NCBI GenBank assembly: GCA_002431905.1
Contig: DJER01000021.1
Coordinates: 46,150 to 110,149, forward strand
Direction of reading: 5' to 3'
Source of the DNA: Christensenella sp. UBA5893
Lineage (GTDB): Bacteria; Bacillota; Clostridia; Christensenellales; UBA1242
DNA length: 64,000 nucleotides
The position numbers were made by a program, and so were the translations under genes. Under the pieces are notes generated by a model. It was not told the DNA's origin, searched no databases, and was given only the letters and a program-made list of their open reading frames with translations. Position 1 is the stretch's first letter; the number at the start of each line of letters is the position of its first letter. Below are positions 26,856 to 35,603 of this stretch, one piece after another.

Positions 26856-28892
26856 CTATGCAACATCATAAAGTCCAAGGACAATTGTCATTGCCTTTTC
26901 TGTTATTATACCAATACATCCTTCTGCTCCGGCAAAGTCTGCAGGCACACTTGTCGGATTTGATGAACCCAAAGTTGTAAGTATTGGATTTTTTTGCTCA
27001 TCCACACTTTTTGTGTAGATATAAGTATTTTTGTATGTATCATCCGCATTTTTATTTCTTAATTGCAAAACAAGTGGCGATAAACTCCTTAAGTTACTAA
27101 TTGTTGTATCTTGTCCTGTCAAATCCATTGCAAAGCCGTTAATGTTTAATGTACCTTTTGTTGTTGGTTCACTTAAACCAAGGTTCCCGCCATCATAGAG
27201 AACATACAAGCAATTGAATGAATCAACCCCTTTGTCGTTCTTTTTAATATATGTTTTTGTGTTTCCACTGTAACCCAAGATTAAATTATTCATTGCCACA
27301 ATACTTGATGCTTTAGAAGACACACCCATATTGTTAAACCATGCTTCTTGTCCTGTTACAAAGTTTTCCAAAACAGAGTTTTCAACAATCATATTGTTAT
27401 ATTGATCAGTATTCTCTTTTGAATTTGCATGGTCAATAATTGCAAGCGGCCCCCCACATCTCTTCATTTCACTATTTCTTATTGTTATTGCAGACTTTCT
27501 CCATGTGTAGATCATACTTGAATATGAGTCATAAGATTTTACGCTATCAACAGAAAAACTTGAGTTTTCTTCACTAAACCAGTCAATAACATTAAATCTT
27601 GTCATAATGTTCTGTGCCAAAGCTTGACAGTTATTCATTTTTACAAATATAAGTCCACCGGCATTTTCAGTTTCTTTTTCAGAGTGTTCAGCATTTCCAA
27701 TAATGTTTATATTTTTTATTTCAAAATGAGATGTATCTTTTGAATTTGTGTCTTTCCCAAATGCTTTAAAAAGTTGAGCATGAGAGATTTGGTCTTTTTG
27801 TCCATCTCCATTAAATTTTTTGATTTTGCTTACCTTTTGCACATCAATTGAAAAATAGTTGCCATTGATAGAAAAACTTTCGCCATCCTTAAGTACTCTA
27901 TAATACAATGTCATATAATCTCTAAGTGAGCCATTTATTTCGGTATTTGAGTCAGCATCTGTTTCTTTATAGAATAAATATGTTGGCAAATTTTCATTTT
28001 TTATTGTCAAATTGTTGTGAATAAACACAGCGGATGTATCAACTTCACCAATTCCTGTTTCTGCTCTTTTTGCTGACCAGTTTATTCCACCCTCTTCTTC
28101 AGTTGTGGCATTGTCTATAACAGAAAGACCGTCAGCGTCATAAACATTGTAACCTTTTCCAACTTTGAATTCAAAACTTAACGCATCAATGTCTGGATAA
28201 TAGTAAGGTTTTACCTCAATTTTGAATTGTTTATCAATGGCATTTGCTGTAAATTTAAAGGTTGATGTTTCATCATTATAAAAAACCAAATTATCTTTTG
28301 CTTCGCCAGTAAGTTCACTATAAGAATCAGCATCGCCTTTTAGATAAATTTTTGCAACACTCTTGTATGCATTAAGTGTGATTGGCTCTTTTTGTTCATT
28401 TAATGCAGTGATAATTGGCAAGAAAACAAAACCGTTGTCAGTTCCAACAGTATAAGTTTGTTCTCTGTCCACAAATTCAGTTTCTTTGTTTTGTTTTTCT
28501 GCTTTGTTTTCATTATAAAGATTTACAAAACTTGGCATTTCAAAACCAGTCATTTCGTAAGAGTCTTCAATGTTGTTATAAACAGTAATTTTAACCTTAT
28601 ATTCTTTGTCCTTGTAGGTTATTGTTAAAGTTTGTTCGCCAATTTCTTGTGTGCTGATAGTTGAAAATTCAACTTCGCTGTTGTCAACAAGTTTTTCTGT
28701 TCTGTCGGAATAAACAGCATAAACTTTGGCAGTTGACTTATAGTCTTCAACTTGTTCGCCGACTATATAGGTTTGCTTGATTGTGTTCTTTTTTACATAA
28801 ATACTTTCAAGTTCAGCCCCACATCCAACGAGTGCAATTGGTGCAACTAAAAATAATGCAAGCACCAATATGTAGCCTAAAAATTTTTTCAT
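26856..28892 (-). CDS. surface lipoprotein with Ig-like N-domain and probable beta-helix
   Basis: About 678 residues. I chose ATG 28890-28892 (MKKFLGYILVLALFLVAPIALVGCG), which follows GTGGAGAAGAAA. The lipobox LVGC gives a mature N-terminal Cys anchored to the membrane outer face. Residues ~30-115 look like a bacterial Ig-like (Big) domain ending in YKVKITVYN. The region ~390-600 has repeated short Asn-rich turns (ITIRNSEMKRCGG, MIVENSVLENF, IVAMNNLILGY) suggestive of a parallel beta-helix. The function is unknown; adhesion or glycan binding is plausible. It has its own terminator. Confidence 0.75.
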   Translation of the reverse strand: MKKFLGYILVLALFLVAPIALVGCGAELESIYVKKNTIKQTYIVGEQVEDYKSTAKVYAVYSDRTEKLVDNSEVEFSTISTQEIGEQTLTITYKDKEYKVKITVYNNIEDSYEMTGFEMPSFVNLYNENKAEKQNKETEFVDREQTYTVGTDNGFVFLPIITALNEQKEPITLNAYKSVAKIYLKGDADSYSELTGEAKDNLVFYNDETSTFKFTANAIDKQFKIEVKPYYYPDIDALSFEFKVGKGYNVYDADGLSVIDNATTEEEGGINWSAKRAETGIGEVDTSAVFIHNNLTIKNENLPTYLFYKETDADSNTEINGSLRDYMTLYYRVLKDGESFSINGNYFSIDVQKVSKIKKFNGDGQKDQISHAQLFKAFGKDTNSKDTSHFEIKNINIIGNAEHSEKETENAGGLIFVKMNNCQALAQNIMTRFNVIDWFSEENSSFSVDSVKSYDSYSSMIYTWRKSAITIRNSEMKRCGGPLAIIDHANSKENTDQYNNMIVENSVLENFVTGQEAWFNNMGVSSKASSIVAMNNLILGYSGNTKTYIKKNDKGVDSFNCLYVLYDGGNLGLSEPTTKGTLNINGFAMDLTGQDTTISNLRSLSPLVLQLRNKNADDTYKNTYIYTKSVDEQKNPILTTLGSSNPTSVPADFAGAEGCIGIITEKAMTIVLGLYDVA

Positions 28893-29025
28893 TTTCTTCT
28901 CCACTTGTATTTTTTGTATTATAGGTAAAAATATGCTTTTTGTTTCCTATAACTTAACACTTTTGAGTATATAAAATTTTAACAATATTGTCAACAATTA
29001 TAAATAATAATAACAAAAATTCAAC

Positions 29026-29054
29026 TTGACACATCTTCAATTTTGGAGCATAAT
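29026..29054 (+). promoter_or_regulatory. leaderless-type promoter of the gene at 29061
   Basis: TTGACA (29026-29031), 17 bases, CATAAT (29049-29054), then six bases to ATG 29061. Confidence 0.75.
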
Positions 29055-29060
29055 TGTTGT

Positions 29061-29762
29061 ATGAAAAAATTTTTAATAAAAGCGTGTTTAATATTCATTC
29101 TTTGTGTAAGCATAATACCATGTCTTATACAAGGTGTTTATTGTGCAAGACCAAACAAAGTTAAAGTAGTTCTTTCAACCTATATTTATAGCGAAGTTTA
29201 TATTGATGATGAATTGCAAAAACCAACACTAACAAATCCAATAATTCAAGTTGACGGAAAAGATTTTAAACTTAAAGTAAATGATGAACTTAATGTTGAC
29301 ACAGACTTTTCTGACGATATGTTTTATAGAGTAAATTTGCTTAACCTTGTTCCTGGGAAAACCGCAAGTGATTTTGGTTTTGTTTTAATCTCACAAACTA
29401 TAGATGCAAATAACAGTTCGCCAGTAAAGAAACTTGACTTTAATGCAAAAATAAAAAATGATAATTCTGTTATTTATACAAAAAATAATGCAGGCGAATT
29501 TGTAAAGACCGAAGGAACCTTGAACAAAAACACCGAAGTTAGAATTCTTGACGGATATAATAAAAAGAAAGAATTTACATATATATCATATTATGATAAC
29601 AACAATAATATAATTTCAAACTATATAAAAACCACTGACCTTTCAGTTAGCGGTGTCAATTACTCTTTAATTATTGGAATATTATCCTTAATATCTTGCA
29701 TTTCTGTAATATTGATTGTTTTTGGAATTAAAGGTAAAAAGAGAAAGAAAAGTAAAATTTAA
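29061..29762 (+). CDS. exported protein with C-terminal membrane anchor, unknown function
   Basis: A 233-residue protein with an N-terminal signal peptide (MKKFLIKACLIFILCVSIIPCLIQGVYC) and a C-terminal membrane helix (YSLIIGILSLISCISVILIVFGI) with a Lys/Arg stop-transfer tail. The extracytoplasmic part is beta-rich (VKVVLSTYIYSEVYIDDEL) without a recognised domain. I chose ATG 29061 because the promoter geometry puts the transcript start on that codon; the frame is open slightly upstream. It is divergent to the lipoprotein at 26856. A shared surface role is possible but not shown. Confidence 0.72.
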   Translation: MKKFLIKACLIFILCVSIIPCLIQGVYCARPNKVKVVLSTYIYSEVYIDDELQKPTLTNPIIQVDGKDFKLKVNDELNVDTDFSDDMFYRVNLLNLVPGKTASDFGFVLISQTIDANNSSPVKKLDFNAKIKNDNSVIYTKNNAGEFVKTEGTLNKNTEVRILDGYNKKKEFTYISYYDNNNNIISNYIKTTDLSVSGVNYSLIIGILSLISCISVILIVFGIKGKKRKKSKI

Positions 29763-29773
29763 CAAATAAGCAC

Positions 29774-29810
29774 AAAAAATGCAGAAAAATTAAAAATTTC
29801 TGCATTTTTT
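29774..29810. terminator. bidirectional intrinsic terminator
   Basis: AAAAAATGCAGAAA and TTTCTGCATTTTTT form a perfect stem between two convergent genes. Confidence 0.9.
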
Positions 29811-29828
29811 ATATTATTTTTTAACAAA

Positions 29829-30503
29829 TTATATCTTTTTGGTAATTTTCCCCAGTATTTCATTTTGTATTTCTTCAATACTTTTTGGAGTGTTATTTTT
29901 TGCACAATCAATTTTTATATATTTATTTTTCTTCGATAAGTACAAATATGTTTTCTCACTATGTAGTAAATAATTTTCATCCATTTCATGTTGGTCAGGC
30001 TTTTCTTCTCTATGACTTTTTAGCACCTTTGCACATTCAAGTGGCATATACAAAAAGATTGTAATATCGGCTTTTGGAAGCCCAAGAAGTTTATATTCAA
30101 GAGTGTTTAAGAAATGAAACATCTTTTTTCTTTCTTTCATATCTTTGAGTTTTGACCCTTGATGGGCAAGATTGCTATCAATATACCTATCAACGACAAC
30201 ATTTATTCCGTTATCAAGTTTTTCTTGAATTTCATGTATATTATATTTTCTATCCGCAGCAAAATACAAACTTGCGACCATTGGGTCAACATTGCTTGCA
30301 CCTTCCTTAAAATAACCCTCGCCAAAATCAGGTTTACCCAGATATGGACCAGCAATAATTCTTCCGCTTGGACTCGTGTATCTTGGAAAACAATATTTTT
30401 CCGTTTTTTTGCCAAGTTTGTTCAAATTTTTAACAAGCAAGTTTGATTGTGTTTCTTTCCCACTGCAATCTGTACCTTCAATAACAATTAACTTTCCCTT
30501 CAT
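29829..30503 (-). CDS. tmk: thymidylate kinase
   Basis: Phosphorylates dTMP to dTDP for DNA synthesis. The P-loop reads IEGTDCSGKETQS (residues ~8-20), slightly unusual in having GKE instead of GKT. The DR-type motif VVVDRYIDSNLAHQG near 95 matches the family DRY box. LID-region arginines lie in LKSHREEKPDQHE. The length of 224 residues is typical. ATG 30501-30503 follows AAAGGTGGG. It is monocistronic and not in its frequent context next to holB. Confidence 0.93.
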   Translation of the reverse strand: MKGKLIVIEGTDCSGKETQSNLLVKNLNKLGKKTEKYCFPRYTSPSGRIIAGPYLGKPDFGEGYFKEGASNVDPMVASLYFAADRKYNIHEIQEKLDNGINVVVDRYIDSNLAHQGSKLKDMKERKKMFHFLNTLEYKLLGLPKADITIFLYMPLECAKVLKSHREEKPDQHEMDENYLLHSEKTYLYLSKKNKYIKIDCAKNNTPKSIEEIQNEILGKITKKI

Positions 30504-30598
30504 AATTTCCCACCTTTACTTAAAAATGTAAGCGATTTTTTTGTAAAATACGCTTAACTTTTCCATAAAAGTATATAAAAACTATGACAAAAAGTCAA

Positions 30599-30925
30599 TT
30601 AACACACACCCAAAAACATAACCTCATTCACTTTTTTATCACACAAAGTGTATACCAAGATTTTGCCGTCACGCTTGTATGTAACTATATTTTGCCCTTT
30701 CAATATTTTTAATTGATGAGATATTGTTGTTTGATTGATATTTAAAATTGTTGACAAATCATTAACACACATATCACAAACAGAAAGACAAATTATAATT
30801 TTGAGTCTTGTTCCATCACTAAAATTTTGAAAATAGTTTGCAGTTCTTTGCAAAGCACTTTCAGTTGGCATATATTCTTTTAATTTTGCTTGGTTTCGAT
30901 TTGATAACAATAAATATGATTCCAT
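30599..30925 (-). CDS. ArsR/SmtB-family metal-responsive repressor
   Basis: A 108-residue winged helix-turn-helix protein. The ArsR core is visible: FQNFSDGTRLKIIICLSVCDMCVNDLSTILNINQTTISHQLKILK, then YKRDGKILVYTL for the wing (segments at residues ~33-95). SVCDMCVNDL carries two Cys in the metal-sensing helix, as in CadC/ArsR-type alpha-3 sensors, and a further Cys is at the C-terminus. It would leave DNA when a thiophilic metal binds. AAGGAG precedes ATG 30923-30925. It is divergent from the small peptide gene at 31081 and may control it. Confidence 0.87.
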   Translation of the reverse strand: MESYLLLSNRNQAKLKEYMPTESALQRTANYFQNFSDGTRLKIIICLSVCDMCVNDLSTILNINQTTISHQLKILKGQNIVTYKRDGKILVYTLCDKKVNEVMFLGVC

Positions 30926-30981
30926 TTTTCTCCTTGTAACATATTAAATAAGTCTTTCATATATAATGTTGATAGTTTTTT

Positions 30982-31034
30982 AAATATGTTTATTATATTT
31001 TAACAAACATAAAAATTTTGAAGTAAACATATTT
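30982..31034. promoter_or_regulatory. possible operator: spaced inverted repeat between arsR and the peptide gene
   Basis: AAATATGTTTA (30982-30992) and its exact complement TAAACATATTT (31024-31034) flank a 31-base centre between the two divergent genes. The arrangement would suit looping or two half-sites for a dimeric repressor. Confidence 0.4.
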
Positions 31035-31080
31035 TGTTGAAAAACATCAAAAAAGAAACATTTTTGTTGAAGGAGGTAAA

Positions 31081-31254
31081 ATGAATTTTTCACAAGATAT
31101 ATTATTAGTAATGTTAATTGGAATAATTGCATCGGCATCAGGCACTGATTTGGCAACAAATACTAATATTTTACTATTACTACTACTCGCACTTGCAGGA
31201 CTACCAACAACCCAAACCGGAACATGTGGATGTTCTGGAAGAACACTCTTTTAG
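31081..31254 (+). CDS. small hydrophobic peptide with CGCSG tail, 57 aa
   Basis: A small gene with the best ribosome binding site in the window (GAAGGAGGTAAA, 4 bases before ATG 31081). The peptide starts MNFSQDILLVMLIGIIASASG, has a second hydrophobic run NILLLLLLALAG, and ends GTCGCSGRTLF. The two hydrophobic stretches would insert in membranes and the two Cys could bind metal or form a disulfide. Small Leu-rich, Cys-tailed proteins are common in clostridia, some of them sporulation-related, but I cannot assign this one. It is divergent from an ArsR-type sensor and followed by a hairpin at 31316. Confidence 0.65.
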   Translation: MNFSQDILLVMLIGIIASASGTDLATNTNILLLLLLALAGLPTTQTGTCGCSGRTLF

Positions 31255-31315
31255 ATAAAATTCATTATGGCACAATGGCAAAAATCAATTTTGATGTTTA
31301 GTTTTACATAACTTA

Positions 31316-31348
31316 AAAATATTCATATTTAACTAATATGAATATTTT
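31316..31348 (+). terminator. hairpin downstream of the small peptide gene
   Basis: AAAATATTCATAT and ATATGAATATTTT form a perfect 13-bp stem with a 7-base loop, 62 bases after the peptide stop. It could be a terminator, although only a short T run follows. Confidence 0.6.
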
Positions 31349-31941
31349 GTTATGTTTTTATAACTATTTATTTGTATACTATTGCATACACATAATCTTT
31401 GATATATAACTAAAACAGTTGTAAGTAGTATTATATATATCTTGCATACATAACATGTTAAAATTAAGCAAATATTGTCTAGCAACAAAGACGTAATAAA
31501 TGTAACCCGCAATATTTTAACAGTTAATAATCTCACTTATTATTATATTCTATTGCTTTTAGTAATTCATGTATATTATCAGAAGTTTTGTTAAAATGCC
31601 CCGAAGATAAATTTGAGTAAAATAGTAATTATTCAGACTGCAACAACATTAGTTAATTAAGTCATTTGCATATAGCTAATTTACTCGCTAACGCAATAAA
31701 TAAAGCAGTTTCCCCATAGATAATTTATCTACTAGTCATAAAATATGCCCATAGAATATGCAATTTCGCCATAAAATAATCCACTTTTTGTTATATTTCG
31801 TTGAACAGGTCATACACAAGAGAAATATTTTAATAAATGCCTATTTAACATATGTTGCAAACGATATTATATATTCACATTACAAATAAACTATACAACC
31901 TTTATAACGCAAAACTATAATATAATAACTACTATATAACC
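31349..31941. other. gene-free AT-rich stretch
   Basis: I see no convincing gene, RNA or repeat here. The longest open frames are short, lack ribosome binding sites and have leucine/isoleucine/tyrosine-rich composition expected from random AT-rich DNA. Confidence 0.6.
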
Positions 31942-32526
31942 CTACATAATCATACAATTAAAAATATTATAAGAAAAGCCTATTAGACTAGAATTATCTA
32001 TGAGCGCCATAACATTATTATCAAATAGACTAATTGATTTTGCAATTATTACAACTATTGAAAGCAAAAATACAAATATTAACCCTTTTGCTGTTCCACA
32101 AAAAACGCCAAAGAATCTATCATATTTTGCGAAAGGAATATTTTTACAGCATCCATAAAAACATAATCGAATTAACTTACTAACAACAAACTTTATCGCA
32201 ATTAACACCAAAGAATAACTCAACATAACAATTAAAGTATACAGCGATATGCTACGCAGGTCTAAACCATTTGCACTTATAACATATTTTGCAAAAGATA
32301 ATATATTTCCATTGACGCAAGGTAGGTTATCCAATTCGGCATTCATAAGATTTTTGCCATTTAACAGTTTGCATACAGAAGAAATAACAATTGGTGAGAT
32401 TAAATATGCTAAAAATAATGATAGGGTAATTCCAAAAATAGAAAATAAAGAGTATAACATTCCTTTCTTATACCCCAAAGTGGCAAATATACATATTGTT
32501 ACAATAAAGAATAGATCAAATATCAC
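31942..32526 (-). CDS. CvpA-family membrane protein
   Basis: A 194-residue protein with four hydrophobic segments. The N-terminus (IFDLFFIVTICIFATLGYKKGMLYSLFS) and the loop KYDRFFGVFCGTAKGLIFVFLLS fit the CvpA family, related to colicin V production protein, where DR..G...G..KG is the most conserved part. Its function in Bacillota is unclear. The start is GTG 32524-32526 with no clear Shine-Dalgarno sequence. It borders the long gene-free parS region and is the last gene before it. Confidence 0.75.
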   Translation of the reverse strand: MIFDLFFIVTICIFATLGYKKGMLYSLFSIFGITLSLFLAYLISPIVISSVCKLLNGKNLMNAELDNLPCVNGNILSFAKYVISANGLDLRSISLYTLIVMLSYSLVLIAIKFVVSKLIRLCFYGCCKNIPFAKYDRFFGVFCGTAKGLIFVFLLSIVVIIAKSISLFDNNVMALIDNSSLIGFSYNIFNCMIM

Positions 32527-32984
32527 AACATATAATTATTGCAAAATAATAGTTAGTTTATACCAGATTTTGAGAAAATTTTATCAAAAATGGGCTAAAA
32601 AAATTCTTGTTTTAAACAAATTTTGAGTTGTTTTAACGATTAGTTACTCATTTATATAAAAAAACATATGCAAGGTTTGTAGCAACAACAATAAAAACAG
32701 CAAATTTTTACATAAATTCTTTTATTATTTTGTTAATAAGTACTTATCTGTTAAGAATTCTGTTATAAGTAATTTAATTGAAAACAAAAATTTCAAATAT
32801 AATCATACTTCATTAAAATTTTTAATATCTTCATATATATGTAAGATATTCGTTATATATATGTAAGCGACAGAATAGTATTTTTTTGTGTCAGTATACA
32901 GCAATTATTTAATAAGTATTTACATTATCCGCAAAAATTAACAAGTGCATATCAAAAACAACACAAAAAAATAACATGTTAAAA

Positions 32985-33000
32985 TGTTTCACGTGAAACA
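32985..33000. promoter_or_regulatory. parS site 1
   Basis: TGTTTCACGTGAAACA, a perfect 16-bp palindrome identical to the Bacillus-type parS consensus bound by ParB/Spo0J. Confidence 0.97.
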
Positions 33001-33223
33001 TTTTGACATATAAATGATATACAATGTATCTATATCTAAACGATTGACAAAGTATTAAATACAAAGGCCAACCTATTATACATAAATAGTTCGTTACCAC
33101 CCGCAATGAATAAACAAAACCAAAAATTTTAACAACTATAAGAAAAAATATAAGTTTGTTACTAAAAACCTTATGCACTATCAATATTTTTTAACAAAAA
33201 AATATCAAAAACTTTTACAAAAA

Positions 33224-33239
33224 TGTTTCACGTGAAACA
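33224..33239. promoter_or_regulatory. parS site 2
   Basis: TGTTTCACGTGAAACA, identical to site 1 and 239 bases from it. Confidence 0.97.
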
Positions 33240-33452
33240 TTTAACCCCCAATTAAGGACTTTATAAATACATAATCGGTAAACAAACAATATAATCTACC
33301 AGACACACAATATAAAACAACTTATCAATTAACCAAAGCAAATTTTAATACCGGTAATTTTTTATTGTTGTAATAAATTTACCAAAATACAGTAGTATTG
33401 CCACAAAATATATATGTGCTACATCTATTTATATCAAAAATCTAAGCAAAAC

Positions 33453-33468
33453 TGTTTCACGTGAAACA
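33453..33468. promoter_or_regulatory. parS site 3
   Basis: TGTTTCACGTGAAACA, identical to site 1 and 229 bases from site 2. Confidence 0.97.
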
Positions 33469-33742
33469 TTTAAAAAACTATACAAAAAAGAAATAAGTAG
33501 CAAAACAACAAAGCAACAGCAAGACGATACATTATTCATAACAAAAATAACTATGTCAAGAAATTGTAAAAGCAGAAATATCAATAACAATTAAGTTTAT
33601 ATTATATAACCCATGTATTTTTGAATAAAATACGCTTGCACTATATAAAAAACAGGTAATAATCAATATTTTACCAATACTTAATTGAAAATATAAATGA
33701 CCATCATATAAATATCATATTGTATATATAAACAATCCAAAA

Positions 33743-33758
33743 CGTTTCACGTGAAACA
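33743..33758. promoter_or_regulatory. parS site 4 (one mismatch)
   Basis: CGTTTCACGTGAAACA; only the outermost base breaks the palindrome, so ParB binding is still expected. Confidence 0.92.
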
Positions 33759-34355
33759 TATTGAAAACAACTAACAGATAAATAACCTGTTCAACATCGG
33801 TACATTAAAACAGTATATAAATAAACAATTGACAAATTTTTGGCAAAATTTATATGGATGCAAGCTTGTATAAACAAAATTTTTAACAAAAAAATAATAT
33901 TTGCAACTACTTTATTATTATCGTATAGCCAATTATATAATAAGATTAAACAAGTATATAATAATTTATGTTTTGAATATTAACTTTTTAATATAAGATA
34001 AGATATATGCGTACAAATACATTACAATCAGATTTTGACATATAATTTAATCATAACATCAAACAAAATATGTCATATTACAAGAATATTGACAATACAA
34101 CGTTATTTTTTGTTAAATTAGCCAATTATCCACTTTAAACGCTTACATATTAACAAACCACATTATCATAAGTTAAGCATTTATTAGTTCATTTCGAACA
34201 CACCCCAGTTTCATCCACATATGTTTAGTTATAATTTGCAATAACCAAAATTAACAATAGTATTGCTACTATTTTATTATTTACAAATCGTTAATATACT
34301 AGTAAACAGAAACACCAAATCACAAAAACATTATATGTGTTAAAAAATGGTAAAA

Positions 34356-34371
34356 TGTTTCACGTGAAACA
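34356..34371. promoter_or_regulatory. parS site 5
   Basis: TGTTTCACGTGAAACA, identical to site 1; it lies 60 bases before the DnaA-box cluster. Confidence 0.97.
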
Positions 34372-34431
34372 ATACAATTTCAGATAAATAAAAATTCTTC
34401 ATTCTATAATACAATATGCCAATTTTTTAAC

Positions 34432-34550
34432 TTATCCACACAGTTATCCACATTTTTACCTTAAAATGTGGATAAATTGACATTTTTAAGACCCCATTTT
34501 AGCTAATTTTTAACCAATTTTTAAAATTTTGTTCAACTGAATGTGGATAA
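34432..34550. other. DnaA-box cluster next to parS, candidate oriC (or part of it)
   Basis: Four perfect DnaA boxes lie within 119 bases: TTATCCACA at 34432-34440 and 34444-34452, and the inverted TGTGGATAA at 34467-34475 and 34542-34550. Between the last two boxes is a T/A-rich stretch that could unwind. The site sits between the parS array and the parB terminator. Whether this or the dnaA-dnaN cluster is the working origin cannot be read from sequence alone. Confidence 0.7.
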
Positions 34551-34563
34551 CTCAAAATAAAAT

Positions 34564-34595
34564 AAAAGACTGTCAAGTAATTATGACAGTCTTTT
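34564..34595 (-). terminator. terminator of the rsmG-parA-parB region
   Basis: AAAAGACTGTCA and TGACAGTCTTTT form a perfect stem after the parB stop at 34614. Confidence 0.88.
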
Positions 34596-34613
34596 ATATC
34601 TTTTACAAAATAT

Positions 34614-35603
34614 TTATTGAACCTTTTTATTGAAATTACTCAAATCTTTTAGTGTTAAAGTTTTTGTTTTTAACAATTCCAACAATTCAGCAATTCTATC
34701 TAAATCATCTCTTGAATAGTAGTCGATATAAATTCTACCCTTTCTATCGCTACCAATTGCAGATACTTTCGTTGAAAATACTCTTTGCATTTCATTTATA
34801 AGTTCTTTAAGCTCCATACTTTGTTCAGGTGGCTTATTTTTTGTGCTACCTTTTGGATTTAAGTATGATTTCACAAGTTTTTCAAGCTCTCTTACAGTAA
34901 CTTTTCCATTACTTGCAGCAACAGCAAACTTTTGTTGAACTTTTGGGTCAGTTATTACCACCAAGCATCTTGCATGTCCTGCACTCAACTTTCCTTGTTC
35001 GACCATTGCAATTACTTCAGGGCACAATGCCAAAAGTCTTAATGTGTTTGCGATATTCGGTCTTGATATACCAATTCTATCAGCAACAGTTTCTTGCGTA
35101 AAATTATATTCATCCATAAGTTGTTTGATTGCTCTTGCAGCTTCAATAGGATTCAAATCTTCTCTTTGCAAGTTTTCAATGATTGATATTTCTTTTATTT
35201 GACGTTCTGTATAGTTCTTTACAACACAAGGAACAGTATCAAGCCCGGCAATTTTTGATGCACGCCATCTTCTTTCACCGGCAATAATCATATAGCCCGT
35301 TTCATCTTTATTTACTACGATAGGTTGGATGATTCCATGCGTTTTAATTGAATTTGCAAGTTCATTTAATGCTTCTGGGTCAAAGTTCTTTCTTGGCTGA
35401 TTTGGATTGGCCCTTATTTCACTTACAGGTATCTCTTCAACTCCACCTTTTACCCTTGTACCCTCAACAATTGTTGTTTTTTGTTCTTTCTTTTCTTGCA
35501 CTGCCGGTTTTTCATTGGAATTTTCCAAATCATCAACTTCTTCATCATAAATTGATAGCAATGCACCAAGACCTTTACCTAGTCCCATTTTCTTTTGTGC
35601 CAT
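34614..35603 (-). CDS. parB: chromosome partitioning protein ParB (Spo0J)
   Basis: CTPase clamp that loads at parS and spreads to organise the origin region. The N-terminus LGKGLGALLS is the family's ParA-interacting start. CTP-binding motifs follow: IRANPNQPRKNFD, GERRWRASKIAGL near residue 110, and ENLQREDLNPIEAA near 145. The central HTH is in ADRIGISRPNIANTLRLL and a dimerisation domain closes the C-terminus. The length of 329 residues is slightly longer than Bacillus Spo0J because of a charged linker after residue ~20. Its last base touches the parA stop codon. Its targets are the five parS sites just downstream. Confidence 0.97.
   Translation of the reverse strand: MAQKKMGLGKGLGALLSIYDEEVDDLENSNEKPAVQEKKEQKTTIVEGTRVKGGVEEIPVSEIRANPNQPRKNFDPEALNELANSIKTHGIIQPIVVNKDETGYMIIAGERRWRASKIAGLDTVPCVVKNYTERQIKEISIIENLQREDLNPIEAARAIKQLMDEYNFTQETVADRIGISRPNIANTLRLLALCPEVIAMVEQGKLSAGHARCLVVITDPKVQQKFAVAASNGKVTVRELEKLVKSYLNPKGSTKNKPPEQSMELKELINEMQRVFSTKVSAIGSDRKGRIYIDYYSRDDLDRIAELLELLKTKTLTLKDLSNFNKKVQ

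Larger units (their letters stand above)
32527..34420. other. gene-free AT-rich segregation region carrying five parS sites
   Basis: Nearly 1.9 kb without a credible gene, more AT-rich to the eye than its neighbours. It contains five parS palindromes (listed separately) and two near-match DnaA boxes, TTATCCACT (34126-34134) and TCATCCACA (34211-34219). It lies directly downstream of parB. Short open frames inside it look random. Confidence 0.8.

Noticed and set aside
31333..31536. 67-codon minus-strand open frame in the gap after the small peptide gene
   Set aside because: Leu/Ile/Tyr-rich composition, no ribosome binding site, overlaps the hairpin at 31316; expected by chance in AT-rich DNA.
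32909..33184. 91-codon minus-strand open frame inside the parS region
   Set aside because: It runs through a parS palindrome and has no ribosome binding site or recognisable domain.
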